The notes beneath the pieces were generated by a model. It searched no databases. It was not told where the DNA came from and was given only the letters and a program-made list of their open reading frames with translations. A DNA stretch of 64,000 bases from NCBI RefSeq assembly GCF_000378405.1, contig NZ_KB899636.1, positions 533,296 through 597,295 on the forward strand, in the 5' to 3' direction. Positions 9,247-22,706 of the stretch are shown here, one piece after another. The stretch's first letter is position 1. Each line of letters begins with the position of its first letter. Origin of the DNA: Succinimonas amylolytica DSM 2873. Lineage in GTDB: Bacteria > Pseudomonadota > Gammaproteobacteria > Enterobacterales > Succinivibrionaceae. The translations under genes and the position numbers were made by a program.

Positions 9247-9281
9247 TTGACGAGGTTCAAAAAATCTCTAAAATACGCACT
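9247..9281 (+). promoter_or_regulatory. rRNA operon promoter
   Basis: The -35 element TTGACG (9247-9252) and -10 element TAAAAT (9269-9274) are 16 bases apart. The short spacing is typical of rrn P1 promoters. The upstream 60 bases are A/T-rich with phased A-tracts, consistent with an UP element. Confidence 0.7.
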
Positions 9282-9305
9282 CGCTGACAGGGTAAAGCTC
9301 AGCGA

Positions 9306-9318
9306 AGTTCTTTAACAA
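9306..9318 (+). promoter_or_regulatory. boxA antitermination site in the rrn leader
   Basis: GTTCTTTAACAAA closely matches the gammaproteobacterial rrn boxA (TGCTCTTTAACAA), the binding site of NusB-NusE. A second copy lies in the 16S-23S spacer. Confidence 0.75.
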
Positions 9319-9451
9319 ACAGTTTAGACAATCTGTGTGGGCACTCGGCAGGAATTATCGGAAGGCTAAAAAAAGAAGTCTCGATAATAGGAACTGCAGA
9401 GTGAACAACAAAACAGTTGAATTCATTATTGAGCAAAAGAAACAAACTTTT

Positions 9452-10990
<1,539 letters not shown>

Positions 10991-11073
10991 ACAGGAAAAG
11001 CGTCTGATAAATTGTTGCTGAATGTTCACACAGATTGTTTAAGCTGAATGAAAGAGACAGTGGAATGAAGTAT

Positions 11074-11149
11074 GTCCCCATCGTCTAGTGGCCTAGGACA
11101 TCGCCCTTTCACGGCGGTAACATGAGTTCGAACCTCATTGGGGACGCCA
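11074..11149 (+). tRNA. gltT: tRNA-Glu (anticodon TTC)
   Basis: A 76-base cloverleaf with encoded CCA. The acceptor GTCCCC pairs with GGGGAC, the anticodon loop is CTTTCAC with TTC at 11108-11110, and the T-loop is GTTCGAA. It lies in the 16S-23S spacer, as in E. coli rrnB. Confidence 0.98.
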
Positions 11150-11225
11150 CACCGGTCTCGGAGAGAGAAACCAGAGTAATTGCGGTTCAAGGGAGCTGAA
11201 ATTACTGCGGTTTTTCACGACTGCA

Positions 11226-11239
11226 AGTTCTTTAAAAAT
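11226..11239 (+). promoter_or_regulatory. boxA in the 16S-23S spacer
   Basis: AGTTCTTTAAAAAT resembles the leader boxA and sits downstream of tRNA-Glu, its usual place ahead of 23S. Confidence 0.55.
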
Positions 11240-11408
11240 TTAATCAAGCTGAAAATCAAAAAGAGTTCAAACAAGCAAGTGTCTTGGAACTTTTTGGCGT
11301 AAACAAATGTTACGAAACTGAGCTGAAAGAAGTTCAGGATCTTTGTTTAAGAATACGGCGAAGGGAAGAAAGGAAGGGGAACCCCTGACAGACTTTCCGG
11401 GGTTGTAT

Positions 11409-14260
<2,852 letters not shown>

Positions 14261-14339
14261 ACAACGCCCGGAAAGTTTGGCGCTTGCGGGTTTGAACGGA
14301 AGAAGTGATTTGAGGCGAGATTAAATTTTTAAACCGGAT

Positions 14340-14457
14340 TGCCTGATGAAGATAACGTTCTGGAACCACCTGTATCCATTCCGAACACAGAAGTGAAACG
14401 GAACAGTGCCGATGGTAGTGTAGCATTCGCTATGTGAGAGTAGGTCATTGTCAGGCA
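14340..14457 (+). rRNA. rrf: 5S ribosomal RNA
   Basis: The terminal stem TGCCTGA / TCAGGCA encloses the conserved core CCGAACACAGAAGTGAAAC and GCCGATGGTAGTG. The length is about 118 bases. Confidence 0.95.
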
Positions 14458-14470
14458 TTTTATTTGAAAG

Positions 14471-14502
14471 AGGGAGTTCCTTTGCGGAGCTCCCTTTTTT
14501 CG
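14471..14502 (+). terminator. rRNA operon terminator
   Basis: GGGAGTTCC / GGAGCTCCC stem followed by CTTTTTTCG, 15 bases after the 5S gene. Confidence 0.88.
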
Positions 14503-15064
14503 TTATTACCCTTTAGTTCTTTACTAGATGCGGTACAGTTTATAGGCCTGAATATATTTAGTACTTACATAGAACTGTTAGAATTTTAATGATCTATGAT
14601 GTTTTGAGGATCTGTTTTATTATTGATAAGCTATGATACCGTTGCTGACTTCATTATAGGTTTAGTAATTTAAGTTTTAATTGCTAATATCACTCAGTGA
14701 TTCGGATTGGTTGTACTGCTTTGATAGTGATTCTCTCTTGAAATTTTTATATTGGTGAATATATTTTATATCACAAAATATTGATGCGATAATGCTAGCG
14801 AATATGATGTAAAATAGTGAGGTATATGGGAAACTGCTTGCCGTGGTTTTGTTCCTTTTCTTAAAAAGTCCGTGCCTGTTTTTCATGAGAAAAGTTAGTA
14901 TGTCGTGTTTTTGAATACACAACATGGTGAATTCTTTTAAAAAACGTTTTCACGTGGTAAAATGTAGAGCCGGGATTTATGAGGGAAATTTTTCCAAAAC
15001 ATTTTATAAGCGTTGGCAGTCCCAGTAGTTGTTTATTTAAATCATTTGATTAGTGACCATAATT
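14503..15064. other. AT-rich gap after the rRNA operon
   Basis: No firm gene. A minus-strand frame at 14677-14925 is listed separately as doubtful. The rest is low-GC sequence without clear repeats and should contain the promoter of the kinase-like gene at 15065. Confidence 0.4.
14677..14925 (-). CDS. Possible small membrane protein (doubtful)
   Basis: An 82-codon frame with one hydrophobic stretch (FYIIFASIIASIF, about residues 38-50) between basic ends. There is no clear ribosome-binding site and no recognised family. The low-GC surroundings make chance frames likely. Confidence 0.2.
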   Translation of the reverse strand: MLCIQKHDILTFLMKNRHGLFKKRNKTTASSFPYTSLFYIIFASIIASIFCDIKYIHQYKNFKRESLSKQYNQSESLSDISN

Positions 15065-15628
15065 ATGAAGAGTTTGATTCTTGTGACATCACCACCGGCC
15101 TGTGGTAAGACATATGTATCTAAGGCAATTGCTAAAAAGTTAGATCATGTTGTATATCTTGATAAGGATACGCTCATTGTTCTTTCTAAACAGATTTTTG
15201 TGGTTGCTAATCAGGAATACAACCGCAGCTCTGATTTTTTCGAAGAGCATATCAGAGACTATGAGTACTACGCCATTCTTGATTTGGCTTTTGAGGCTCT
15301 TGAATACGAAGATAACGTGCTTATAAACGCTCCGTTTACCCGAGAGGTTAGAGATCCTTCGTATATTGCCGATTTGAGAACAAAACTTGCCAAGATTGGG
15401 GCTCGTTTGGTTTTGGTTTGGGTTGATACTTCTCCGGAAACTTGTCACCAGCGCATGATCAAGAGAAATTCTAGCCGTGATACCTGGAAGTTGGAACATT
15501 GGGACGAGTATATTTCCCGTTGTAATTTTACCATGCCCGAAAATGTGGGTGATGTTTTTGTGTTCAAGAACAACAACGGAGCTGAATTTGACGAGTCTCT
15601 AGATCGGATTGCCGAGTTCCTGAACTGA
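15065..15628 (+). CDS. P-loop AAA-type kinase-like protein
   Basis: A soluble protein of 187 residues from the ATG at 15065; an upstream GTG at 15053 is possible. The N-terminal P-loop SPPACGKTYVSK is followed by a YLDKDTL segment, as in zeta-toxin, chloramphenicol phosphotransferase and gluconate-kinase-like folds where an Asp after the second strand acts in phosphotransfer. A lid-like stretch ETCHQRMIKRNSSRD carries arginines typical of small-molecule kinases. It stands alone with a strong terminator, and no antitoxin-like gene is adjacent, so a toxin role is not supported. The substrate is unknown. Confidence 0.7.
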   Translation: MKSLILVTSPPACGKTYVSKAIAKKLDHVVYLDKDTLIVLSKQIFVVANQEYNRSSDFFEEHIRDYEYYAILDLAFEALEYEDNVLINAPFTREVRDPSYIADLRTKLAKIGARLVLVWVDTSPETCHQRMIKRNSSRDTWKLEHWDEYISRCNFTMPENVGDVFVFKNNNGAEFDESLDRIAEFLN

Positions 15629-15650
15629 TAGTCACTGTTCTGTGTTGTCA

Positions 15651-15685
15651 AAAAAAGGAGTCATTACATAATGACTCCTTTTTTA
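15651..15685. terminator. Bidirectional terminator
   Basis: AAAGGAGTCATT / AATGACTCCTTT, a near-perfect 12-base stem flanked by an A-run and a T-run. It ends the kinase-like gene on the + strand. It could also stop minus-strand transcription arriving from 15922. Confidence 0.88.
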
Positions 15686-15816
15686 TTTTTCTGATTTTTC
15701 GGAACAAAGTTCCAGAATCCATTTATGTTTGTCTCCTCGAGGTCTTTAATTATAAAACAAGGGGCGCAGTGACGGATGAGCGAAGGTGTTGACTGTTATA
15801 AGAGCATTCACAAATG

Positions 15817-15853
15817 ACATTGGTCAGTAATTCTAAAAACTATTGACCAATGT
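15817..15853. repeat. Perfect 10-base inverted repeat
   Basis: ACATTGGTCA (15817-15826) and TGACCAATGT (15844-15853) are separated by 17 bases. An outer GACAT/ATGTC pair continues with a one-base bulge. No T-tract follows on either strand. It lies downstream of the minus-strand membrane protein gene. Confidence 0.7.
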
Positions 15854-15921
15854 AATGTCGGTTGAGTGATTATATATTGAGAAAAACAATGATAAACACA
15901 CCAAACGTCTACAGTATTTTA

Positions 15922-17196
15922 TCAGTTAAAGAATGAATCCACTAACAAACTGGCATTCTCATAATAATTGTATTCAGCATTGAAATTTCCTGACTCCACA
16001 GCCCCAAAAAGGCTGATAATAACCAGAATGCCGGTGATTAACGACATTATCAGGAGATGTCTTGATAGTTTTGCTTCTGATAATTTGTCAATAATAAGCA
16101 ATACTGGCAGAAGACTGAAGGCGAATACTACATTTAGTTCGTCGGATGACAGCAGTACTGGCGCTATACCGGCAAAAACTGTGGTTGCCAGTAAGGCGTA
16201 TGTGGAAACAACGGAGAGGTAGCCTGAATTACTCTCCGGTTCATTTCTTGTGAATACGTATCCTTTGGCTTCTATTACTGCCGCCCAGTTTCCCAAAACA
16301 CTCCACAGCATGGTCATAAGTCCTACGATGTAGATCCCTGCCAGCCAGACTATTCGGAAGAACTGTGCAATAATTTCTGAAGCACTGATCCAATTAAAAC
16401 TTGTTTCCAGAACCAGATGATTCTGTCCCAGAGCAGAACTGAATCTAAGCCAGTATAATACCGATTTCAATATTGGATATACGTGGGTAATTCCAAAGCC
16501 TGGATAACCTTCCTGAAAGTCATGGGTGATATACATGCCGGTATTGGTTCTGGCTGCCACAACACCAAGGTATATCAGAAATCCCGAAGCACACGATCCC
16601 AAAATCAATCCCAGAATGTTAATGTGAAGGATTTTTCTAATCATTAGGGCCATGGATATCAGGCAAAGTATGGTTCCCGAATAGTGAAAGTGAAGACACC
16701 AGCCGATGGCTAAAATATGCAGGGAACTCCAAATAAAATAGGACATGAAGCTTTCAGGGCGATTCCTTAGCTTTACAAGTGTAAGGAGGTAAAGTGCTGC
16801 TCCAATTTCCATATATGAAGTGTAGGAGAAATGAGTATTGTAGAGAAACCATGGTGATAAGAGATAGATTATTACGGTCCAGGCAAGAGTTGTCCGTGAC
16901 ACATAGCTATAAAGAGCCCATAATAAAAATCCCAGTGATCCAAGTCTCAGCAGAATCAGCACTAGCAATGGGGATAGTACGCTTTCATAAACCCGAAGCG
17001 GTGCAGATATGACTAAAGTCAGCAGATTATTGTCGCTGAAATTCTTTGCATCCTGAAGGTAATGAACGGCAAATCCGTTTTTCAGAATTTCAGTGGCCTC
17101 GGCATTCATATACTGGTTGTTTCCGTAGATAACCGCCAGTACCAGATAGAAAAAAGCTATGGTACCTGTGATTAAGGCTAGTTGCAGACGGGACAT
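15922..17196 (-). CDS. Polytopic membrane protein, possibly GT-C type glycosyltransferase
   Basis: A 424-residue protein with about ten hydrophobic segments spread along its length. The layout is one N-terminal helix (LALITGTIAFFYLVLAVIYG), an extracytoplasmic loop with NAEATEI and DNNLL, then many helices. This is like the ArnT/PMT (glycosyltransferase 39) fold, where the first periplasmic loop carries an acidic catalytic residue; Glu33 or Asp49/Asp55 are candidates here. I do not see a decisive family signature, so the assignment is a topology-based guess. It is a single-gene unit with no polysaccharide genes nearby. A mechanosensitive or O-antigen-polymerase-like protein is an alternative. 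Confidence 0.6.
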   Translation of the reverse strand: MSRLQLALITGTIAFFYLVLAVIYGNNQYMNAEATEILKNGFAVHYLQDAKNFSDNNLLTLVISAPLRVYESVLSPLLVLILLRLGSLGFLLWALYSYVSRTTLAWTVIIYLLSPWFLYNTHFSYTSYMEIGAALYLLTLVKLRNRPESFMSYFIWSSLHILAIGWCLHFHYSGTILCLISMALMIRKILHINILGLILGSCASGFLIYLGVVAARTNTGMYITHDFQEGYPGFGITHVYPILKSVLYWLRFSSALGQNHLVLETSFNWISASEIIAQFFRIVWLAGIYIVGLMTMLWSVLGNWAAVIEAKGYVFTRNEPESNSGYLSVVSTYALLATTVFAGIAPVLLSSDELNVVFAFSLLPVLLIIDKLSEAKLSRHLLIMSLITGILVIISLFGAVESGNFNAEYNYYENASLLVDSFFN

Positions 17197-17847
17197 TTTA
17201 AGTTCTCCTGTTATTCCTTAACTGAGGAATGCTTATGTAATCCGTTTCTGAGATTTTTTCACGATACACTTCAGGCGGATCATTGTGTGCGGAGTGCCTG
17301 TTCGGCAAATACTCAGGATTCCTCTGAAACTTCAGAGATGTTTTAGCTGAGAAATGCTGATAAAGAGCAGGACGTAGCCCGGCACTGTTTCATTGTAAAA
17401 CTGTTAGCGTAAAATGTATTCTTTTCTTTAATTTTATTCGGAGATTCTGAGCTTGTTAGCCGAATCTTGAGAAATATCATGATTTTCGTCGCAGCCTTCG
17501 GGTCATAACCGGTATTCTTGCAAATTTTCTGGAGGGACTATCCAAGAGTAAAAACGTGTTAGACGGTCATATGTTCAGCACTAACATGAAAATACTGTTC
17601 TTGGCAAGCTGCTGTTTCACGTACTGTGGCAGGCTATGTAACTAGAATCCATTGTTAAAGGTTTTATTCTGACTGCGATTTCTTGGTATCAGCAGACTAG
17701 CAACACCGAATTTTGAGCTTTAGGTTTCCGAAAGCGAGTGGGGAGCAGACTGTTTATAATGCCTTTTCCAAGTTACTGAGCAGGTTTCTAACTAATCCTC
17801 GCTGCCAGTGTATTCAGAACTCTTTCTGTCTGCTCCGAAAACTGGGA

Positions 17848-17876
17848 TTATTCATCATCCGTATTCTGTGTATAAT
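17848..17876 (+). promoter_or_regulatory. Likely metA promoter
   Basis: A perfect -10 TATAAT (17871-17876) has a weak -35 TTATTC (17848-17853) at 17-base spacing. It would give a leader of about 70 bases containing the 17902-17918 palindrome. Confidence 0.45.
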
Positions 17877-17901
17877 GCTTCCATAGTAGTTATTTTTTAC
17901 T

Positions 17902-17918
17902 CTGTGATCATATCACAG
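17902..17918. promoter_or_regulatory. Operator-like palindrome in the metA leader
   Basis: CTGTGAT-CAT-ATCACAG is a perfect 7-base dyad. It resembles a CRP site, but the centre is one base too short (five rather than six bases between TGTGA and TCACA). The regulator is therefore unknown. Confidence 0.45.
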
Positions 17919-17953
17919 TTGACCTATGGCTGAATAAGACCGGGGGACAGAAT

Positions 17954-18874
17954 ATGCCGATTAAAATTCCGGATGCTTTGCCTGCTGCATCCATCCTTAC
18001 TGCTGAAAACGTGTTTGTCATGACTGAGACTAGGGCGGTACACCAGGATATTCGCCCCCTCCATGTGCTGATTCTGAACCTGATGCCAAAAAAAATTGAA
18101 ACGGAAACACAGTTTATGCGGAAGCTGTCGAATTCGCCATTGCAGGTGGTTGTTGATTTGCTGCGTATTGACAATCATATTTCAAAAAATACTCCCAGAG
18201 CTCATCTTGACACGTATTATCAGAATTTTGATTCCGTTAAGGACAGATATTATGACGGCATGATTGTCACCGGCGCGCCATTGGAACACGTTCCCTTTTC
18301 GGAGGTAAGTTACTGGAATACCCTTACTGAAATTATGGAATGGTCCCGGGAACATGTTACCTGTACCAGTTTTCATTGCTGGGGGGTACAGGCTGCATTA
18401 AAGGTGTTTTACGGATTGGAACCCCAGCTGAGGAAGGTAAAATTGTCTGGTGTTTTTCGGCATAGTACCGCTAAAATTCCGGATCCTTTGATCCGGGGGT
18501 TTGATGATTATTTTCTGGCTCCTCATTCCCGGTTCATGGATTTTAAAACCAGGTTTATCGAAGAAAATACTGATCTGGAGGTGCTTGCTGATTCAGATGT
18601 TACCGGGGTGTATTTGGCTGTATCTCCGGACAGAAGACAGGTATATGTGACGGGACATCCGGAGTATGACGCCAATACCCTAGATAATGAATACCGACGT
18701 GATATCAATGCTGGGCTAGATCCGATTATTCCTGAGAATTATTATCCCAATAATGATCCCTCGGCAACGCCTCTCTGCACCTGGAGGAGTCATGGATTTT
18801 TGTTGTTTTCAAACTGGCTGAACTACTATGTTTATCAGGCAACACCGTTTGATATAAGTGCTAAGCGTGACTGA
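17954..18874 (+). CDS. metA: Homoserine O-acyltransferase (MetA family), predicted acetyl-CoA type
   Basis: Acylates homoserine, the first committed step of methionine synthesis, in the cytoplasm. The 306-residue length is typical. The catalytic triad is at the family positions: Cys142 in [12 protein letters not shown], His235 and Glu237 in TGHPEYD. Residue 111, in [11 protein letters not shown], is Glu. In biochemical work on this family Glu111 goes with acetyl-CoA and Gly111 (as in E. coli) with succinyl-CoA, so O-acetylhomoserine is the predicted product. It is followed after 50 bases by metH, forming a methionine unit. The start at 17954 has GGGGGA upstream. Confidence 0.95.
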   Translation: MPIKIPDALPAASILTAENVFVMTETRAVHQDIRPLHVLILNLMPKKIETETQFMRKLSNSPLQVVVDLLRIDNHISKNTPRAHLDTYYQNFDSVKDRYYDGMIVTGAPLEHVPFSEVSYWNTLTEIMEWSREHVTCTSFHCWGVQAALKVFYGLEPQLRKVKLSGVFRHSTAKIPDPLIRGFDDYFLAPHSRFMDFKTRFIEENTDLEVLADSDVTGVYLAVSPDRRQVYVTGHPEYDANTLDNEYRRDINAGLDPIIPENYYPNNDPSATPLCTWRSHGFLLFSNWLNYYVYQATPFDISAKRD

Positions 18875-18924
18875 CCTATTTTAATTGATGGCTGCTGTTG
18901 GTAAACAAACGTGGGGAATATACT

Positions 18925-21900
18925 GTGAATGCATTGCGAGATACTATTATCCGGGAACTTAATAAGCGCATCCTGATTATAGATGGTGCTATGGGGACAA
19001 TGATTCAGGGGTTCGGGCTTACGGAAAATGATTATAGAGGAACCCTTTTTAAAGACAGTCCGGTTGATCTTAAGGGCTGTAATGATGTTCTCTGCCTTAC
19101 ACGTCCCGATATTATAAAAAGCATTCATATGTCATATCTGGATTCCGGAGCGGATATTATTGAGACTGACAGTTTTAATGCTACCCCGGTTCCGTTAGCT
19201 GATTACCGTCTTTCAGAGCTGGCGTATGAGATTAATCGCAGAGCTGCGGAAATTGCGGGAGAGGCTCGGGATTTTTTTAATAAAAAGACTCCAGAAAAAC
19301 CACGTTTTGTGGCAGGCGTACTCGGGCCCACAAACCGTACATGTTCCATATCGCCGGATGTCAATGATCCTGGAGCAAGAAACATCACTTTTGATGAACT
19401 GGAATCTGGCTACGCTGAAGCTGTCAGAGGTCTTATTGATGGCGGAGCTGATCTGATTATTATAGAGACTATTTTTGACACGCTTAATGCCAAGGCGGCC
19501 GTATATGCTGCAGAAGCTGTTTTTGAGGAAAAGAAAACAGTACTGCCGATAATGATTTCCGGAACCATTACCGACGCTTCTGGAAGAACTCTTTCCGGTC
19601 AGACTCCGGAAGCTTTTTACAACAGTTTGAGACATGCCAGTCCGCTTACATTTGGATTTAACTGTGCTTTGGGTCCCGAGGAGTTGACCGGTCATGTGGA
19701 GGAGCTTAATCGTTATTCGGAAACCTATGTGGCGATTTACCCAAATGCAGGGCTGCCAAATGCCTTCGGGGGGTACGATCTGTCACCGGAAGATATGGCA
19801 GCATCTATCAGATGCTGGGCTGAACAGGGACTTGTTAATGTTGTTGGTGGCTGTTGTGGAACCACGCCTGATCATATCAGAGCTATTGCCAATGCCGTTA
19901 ATGGGCTGTCTCCGCGTCCTTTGCCGGCTACACCTGTTCATTCGTGCCGGCTGTCAGGTCTTGAGCCTCTTACAATTGACGAGAACTCGCTTTTTATTAA
20001 CGTCGGTGAGCGTACAAATGTTACTGGAAGTGCCAAGTTTAGACGTCTTATAAAATCCGGAGAATTTGAAGAGGCTGTGGATATTGCACGAATTCAGGTT
20101 GAGAACGGAGCACAGATTATTGATATCAATATGGACGAAGGAATGATTGATGCGGTATCGTCCATGAGAACGTTTCTTAATTTGATAGCGTCTGAACCTG
20201 CCATTGCCAGAGTACCCGTGATGATTGATTCTTCAAAATGGGAGGTTGTTCAGGCCGGATTACGATGTGTTCAGGGGAAGCCGATAGTAAATTCTATTTC
20301 CATGAAAGAAGGAGTGTCTAAATTTCTGGAACATGCCAGGGAAATTCTCCGATTTGGCGCTGCTGCTGTTGTTATGGCCTTTGATGAAAAGGGGCAGGCA
20401 GATACCTATGAGAGAAAGATAGAGATCTGTACCAGAGCTTATCGTTTATTGACTGAAGAAGTAGGATTTCCGCCGGAAGACATAATTTTTGACCCGAATA
20501 TTTTTGCAGTGGCCACTGGCATTCCGGAGCATGACAATTATGCCCGAGATTTTATTGAGGCTGTTAAAACCATAAAGGAAACTCTGCCGTATGCCAAAAT
20601 TTCAGGAGGTGTTTCCAATGTATCATTTTCATTCCGCGGCAATGAGCCTCTGAGACAGGCCATACATACAGTTTTTCTTTACTATGCCATAAGAAACGGT
20701 ATGGACATGGGGATTGTCAATGCCGGTCAGCTGGCTGTATATGATGATATTCCCGAAGAACTCAGAACATTGGTGGAGGCGGTAATTCTTAACACATCTC
20801 CGGACGCTACGGATCATTTGCTTGCTGTGGCTGAAAAATATAAGAACGGCGGTAAATTGAATAATCCCAATGCTCAGGATGAGGATCTTTCCTGGAGAGA
20901 TGATATTCCTGAAAAAAGAATAGAATTCTCGCTGGTAAAGGGAATAGACAAGTTTATCGAAGAAGATACCGAGGAACTAAGACAAAAGTTGCCCCGTCCG
21001 ATTGATGTGATTGAAGGTCCTTTGATGAATGGCATGAACCTGGTAGGTGATCTGTTCGGAGCCGGTAAGATGTTTTTGCCCCAGGTTGTTAAATCTGCCC
21101 GGGTCATGAAAAAGGCTGTGGCATGTTTGGAACCATTTATTCGGTCAGAACAGAAGTCGGTGCGTTCCAACGGAAAGATTGTCATGGCTACTGTAAAAGG
21201 TGATGTTCATGATATCGGCAAGAATATTGTGTCAGTTGTTTTGCAGTGCAATAACTATGAAATTATAGATTTAGGTGTGATGGTTCCGTGTCAGGACATC
21301 ATTAATGTTGCTATAAGAGAGAAAGCAGATATTATTGGGCTTTCTGGGCTTATTACTCCTTCCCTGGATGAAATGGTTCATGTGGTTAGGGAATTGGAAA
21401 AGCAGGGGCTTCATATTCCGGTGATGATTGGCGGAGCTACTACTTCAAAAGCTCATACAGCAGTGAAACTGGAGCATGAATATTCTTCTCCTGTGGTTTA
21501 TGTTGCAAATGCCAGCAGGGCGGTTACTGTAGCTCAGTCCCTATTATCCGCGGATCTCAGACCGGCCTATCTTAAGAAACTTAGGGAAGAGTATGCCTTT
21601 GAAAGACATCTTCATGAGCTGAAATATGCCAGGATGGAGACGGTGTCTTTTGAAGAAGCTGAGCACAGGGCTTTTTGTCCGGATTTTTCCAGATCTAAGC
21701 CGGCGTTTCCTTTGTTTACAGGTATTAAAATTCTGGAACTGAAGTTGAGTGCTATAAGACCGTTAATATGGTGGCAGGGATTTTTTAATCTTTGGGAATA
21801 TCGTAAGGATTATCGTGAGCTTTTGTCTCATCCGGAACAGAATCCTTCTGCAGTAAAGCTTTATGAAGAAGCCAATGCTCTTCTGGACGAACTGGAAAAT

Positions 21901-22611
21901 CAGCAGGATTTTCGGATAAAGGCTGTATTCGGTATATTCCCGGCCGAGCGTTCTGGTAGAAACACGGTAACTGTTCATACGGAAGACGGAGATCGGATAT
22001 TTAACTTTTTGCGTTCCCAGACAGTTGGAAAAGGAGAAAAGCTGCAGAACCCGTGCCTTGCCGATTTTATTGATACTGTTGATGATGCCATGGGTATTTT
22101 TGCCGTGAATGCAGGTGCAGAGGATCTACTGAATAAGTATCGGGCGGAGAATGATATTTATACCGGATTGCTGTTGCAATCGCTTACTGACAGATTGGCT
22201 GAGGCAGGAGCCTCTTACCTGCATTATCTGATACAGTCAAAATACTGGGGCTATTCCCAGGAATCATCAGATCCGGAAGATATTTTTCTGGAGAAGTCTC
22301 CGGGAATCCGTCCGGCTCCGGGATATCCATCTTGTCCGGATCATCATGAAAAACAGCTTATCTGGGATATTCTGCATCCTGATACTGCAATCGGGCTAAA
22401 ACTTACCGAAAGCTTTATGACACTTCCGGTAAGTTCGGTAACTGCTTATGTTTTTGGAAACAGCGAAGCTGAATATATAACTGTGAGCGGAGTAGGCAGA
22501 GATCAGCTGGAAGATTACAGCAGACGTACTGGCAGAAATGTTGCGATCTTGGAAAAAAACCTTGCTTCCTGTTTGGGATATATCCCCGACAGCCTGAAGA
22601 TATCTGACTGA
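18925..22611 (+). CDS. metH: Cobalamin-dependent methionine synthase
   Basis: Transfers the methyl group of 5-methyltetrahydrofolate through methylcobalamin to homocysteine. I use the GTG at 18925 (GGGG about eight bases upstream; 1228 residues) rather than the TTG at 18898. With this start the zinc cysteines fall at 247, 310 and 311 ([15 protein letters not shown]), the E. coli numbers. Modules follow in order: homocysteine/zinc domain (to about 330), pterin-binding domain ([14 protein letters not shown] onward), cobalamin cap and Rossmann domain with the cobalt-ligand motif DVHDIGKN (about 755-765), and the AdoMet reactivation domain with [14 protein letters not shown]. All modules are complete. 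Its cofactor supply links it to btuB at 4.8 kb. Confidence 0.97.
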   Translation: MNALRDTIIRELNKRILIIDGAMGTMIQGFGLTENDYRGTLFKDSPVDLKGCNDVLCLTRPDIIKSIHMSYLDSGADIIETDSFNATPVPLADYRLSELAYEINRRAAEIAGEARDFFNKKTPEKPRFVAGVLGPTNRTCSISPDVNDPGARNITFDELESGYAEAVRGLIDGGADLIIIETIFDTLNAKAAVYAAEAVFEEKKTVLPIMISGTITDASGRTLSGQTPEAFYNSLRHASPLTFGFNCALGPEELTGHVEELNRYSETYVAIYPNAGLPNAFGGYDLSPEDMAASIRCWAEQGLVNVVGGCCGTTPDHIRAIANAVNGLSPRPLPATPVHSCRLSGLEPLTIDENSLFINVGERTNVTGSAKFRRLIKSGEFEEAVDIARIQVENGAQIIDINMDEGMIDAVSSMRTFLNLIASEPAIARVPVMIDSSKWEVVQAGLRCVQGKPIVNSISMKEGVSKFLEHAREILRFGAAAVVMAFDEKGQADTYERKIEICTRAYRLLTEEVGFPPEDIIFDPNIFAVATGIPEHDNYARDFIEAVKTIKETLPYAKISGGVSNVSFSFRGNEPLRQAIHTVFLYYAIRNGMDMGIVNAGQLAVYDDIPEELRTLVEAVILNTSPDATDHLLAVAEKYKNGGKLNNPNAQDEDLSWRDDIPEKRIEFSLVKGIDKFIEEDTEELRQKLPRPIDVIEGPLMNGMNLVGDLFGAGKMFLPQVVKSARVMKKAVACLEPFIRSEQKSVRSNGKIVMATVKGDVHDIGKNIVSVVLQCNNYEIIDLGVMVPCQDIINVAIREKADIIGLSGLITPSLDEMVHVVRELEKQGLHIPVMIGGATTSKAHTAVKLEHEYSSPVVYVANASRAVTVAQSLLSADLRPAYLKKLREEYAFERHLHELKYARMETVSFEEAEHRAFCPDFSRSKPAFPLFTGIKILELKLSAIRPLIWWQGFFNLWEYRKDYRELLSHPEQNPSAVKLYEEANALLDELENQQDFRIKAVFGIFPAERSGRNTVTVHTEDGDRIFNFLRSQTVGKGEKLQNPCLADFIDTVDDAMGIFAVNAGAEDLLNKYRAENDIYTGLLLQSLTDRLAEAGASYLHYLIQSKYWGYSQESSDPEDIFLEKSPGIRPAPGYPSCPDHHEKQLIWDILHPDTAIGLKLTESFMTLPVSSVTAYVFGNSEAEYITVSGVGRDQLEDYSRRTGRNVAILEKNLASCLGYIPDSLKISD

Positions 22612-22706
22612 AAAAGTAAGAACAGCCAAGGCAGGCAGAGGGCTACTACTACACCAGAGTTTGCGTCGGACGTTGGACAAATATGCTACTTATCAAGCAC
22701 CTCTGT

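Larger units (their letters stand above)
8948..9451. other. Divergent promoter and leader region of the rRNA operon
   Basis: No gene. It holds the promoter of the minus-strand membrane protein (not resolved), A/T-rich tracts that could act as UP element or Fis-bound DNA (about 9120-9245), the rrn promoter, and the leader with boxA. Confidence 0.6.
17197..17953. other. Long non-coding stretch upstream of metA
   Basis: 757 bases without a credible gene. It holds two TATAAT boxes (17755-17760 and 17871-17876) and a 9-base inverted repeat GGAGCAGAC (17742-17750) / GTCTGCTCC (17828-17836). The palindrome CTGTGAT-CAT-ATCACAG (17902-17918) lies just ahead of metA. I see no SAM-riboswitch consensus and no clear tandem MetJ box. 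The bulk of 17220-17700 shows nothing I can name. Confidence 0.5.

Noticed and set aside
15065-15628. Toxin-antitoxin module
   Set aside because: Zeta toxins need a partner antitoxin gene upstream; none of suitable size or quality is found.
17901-17920. CRP-binding site ahead of metA
   Set aside because: The half-sites TGTGA and TCACA are present but five, not six, bases apart, which is poor for CRP. Kept only as an unnamed operator.
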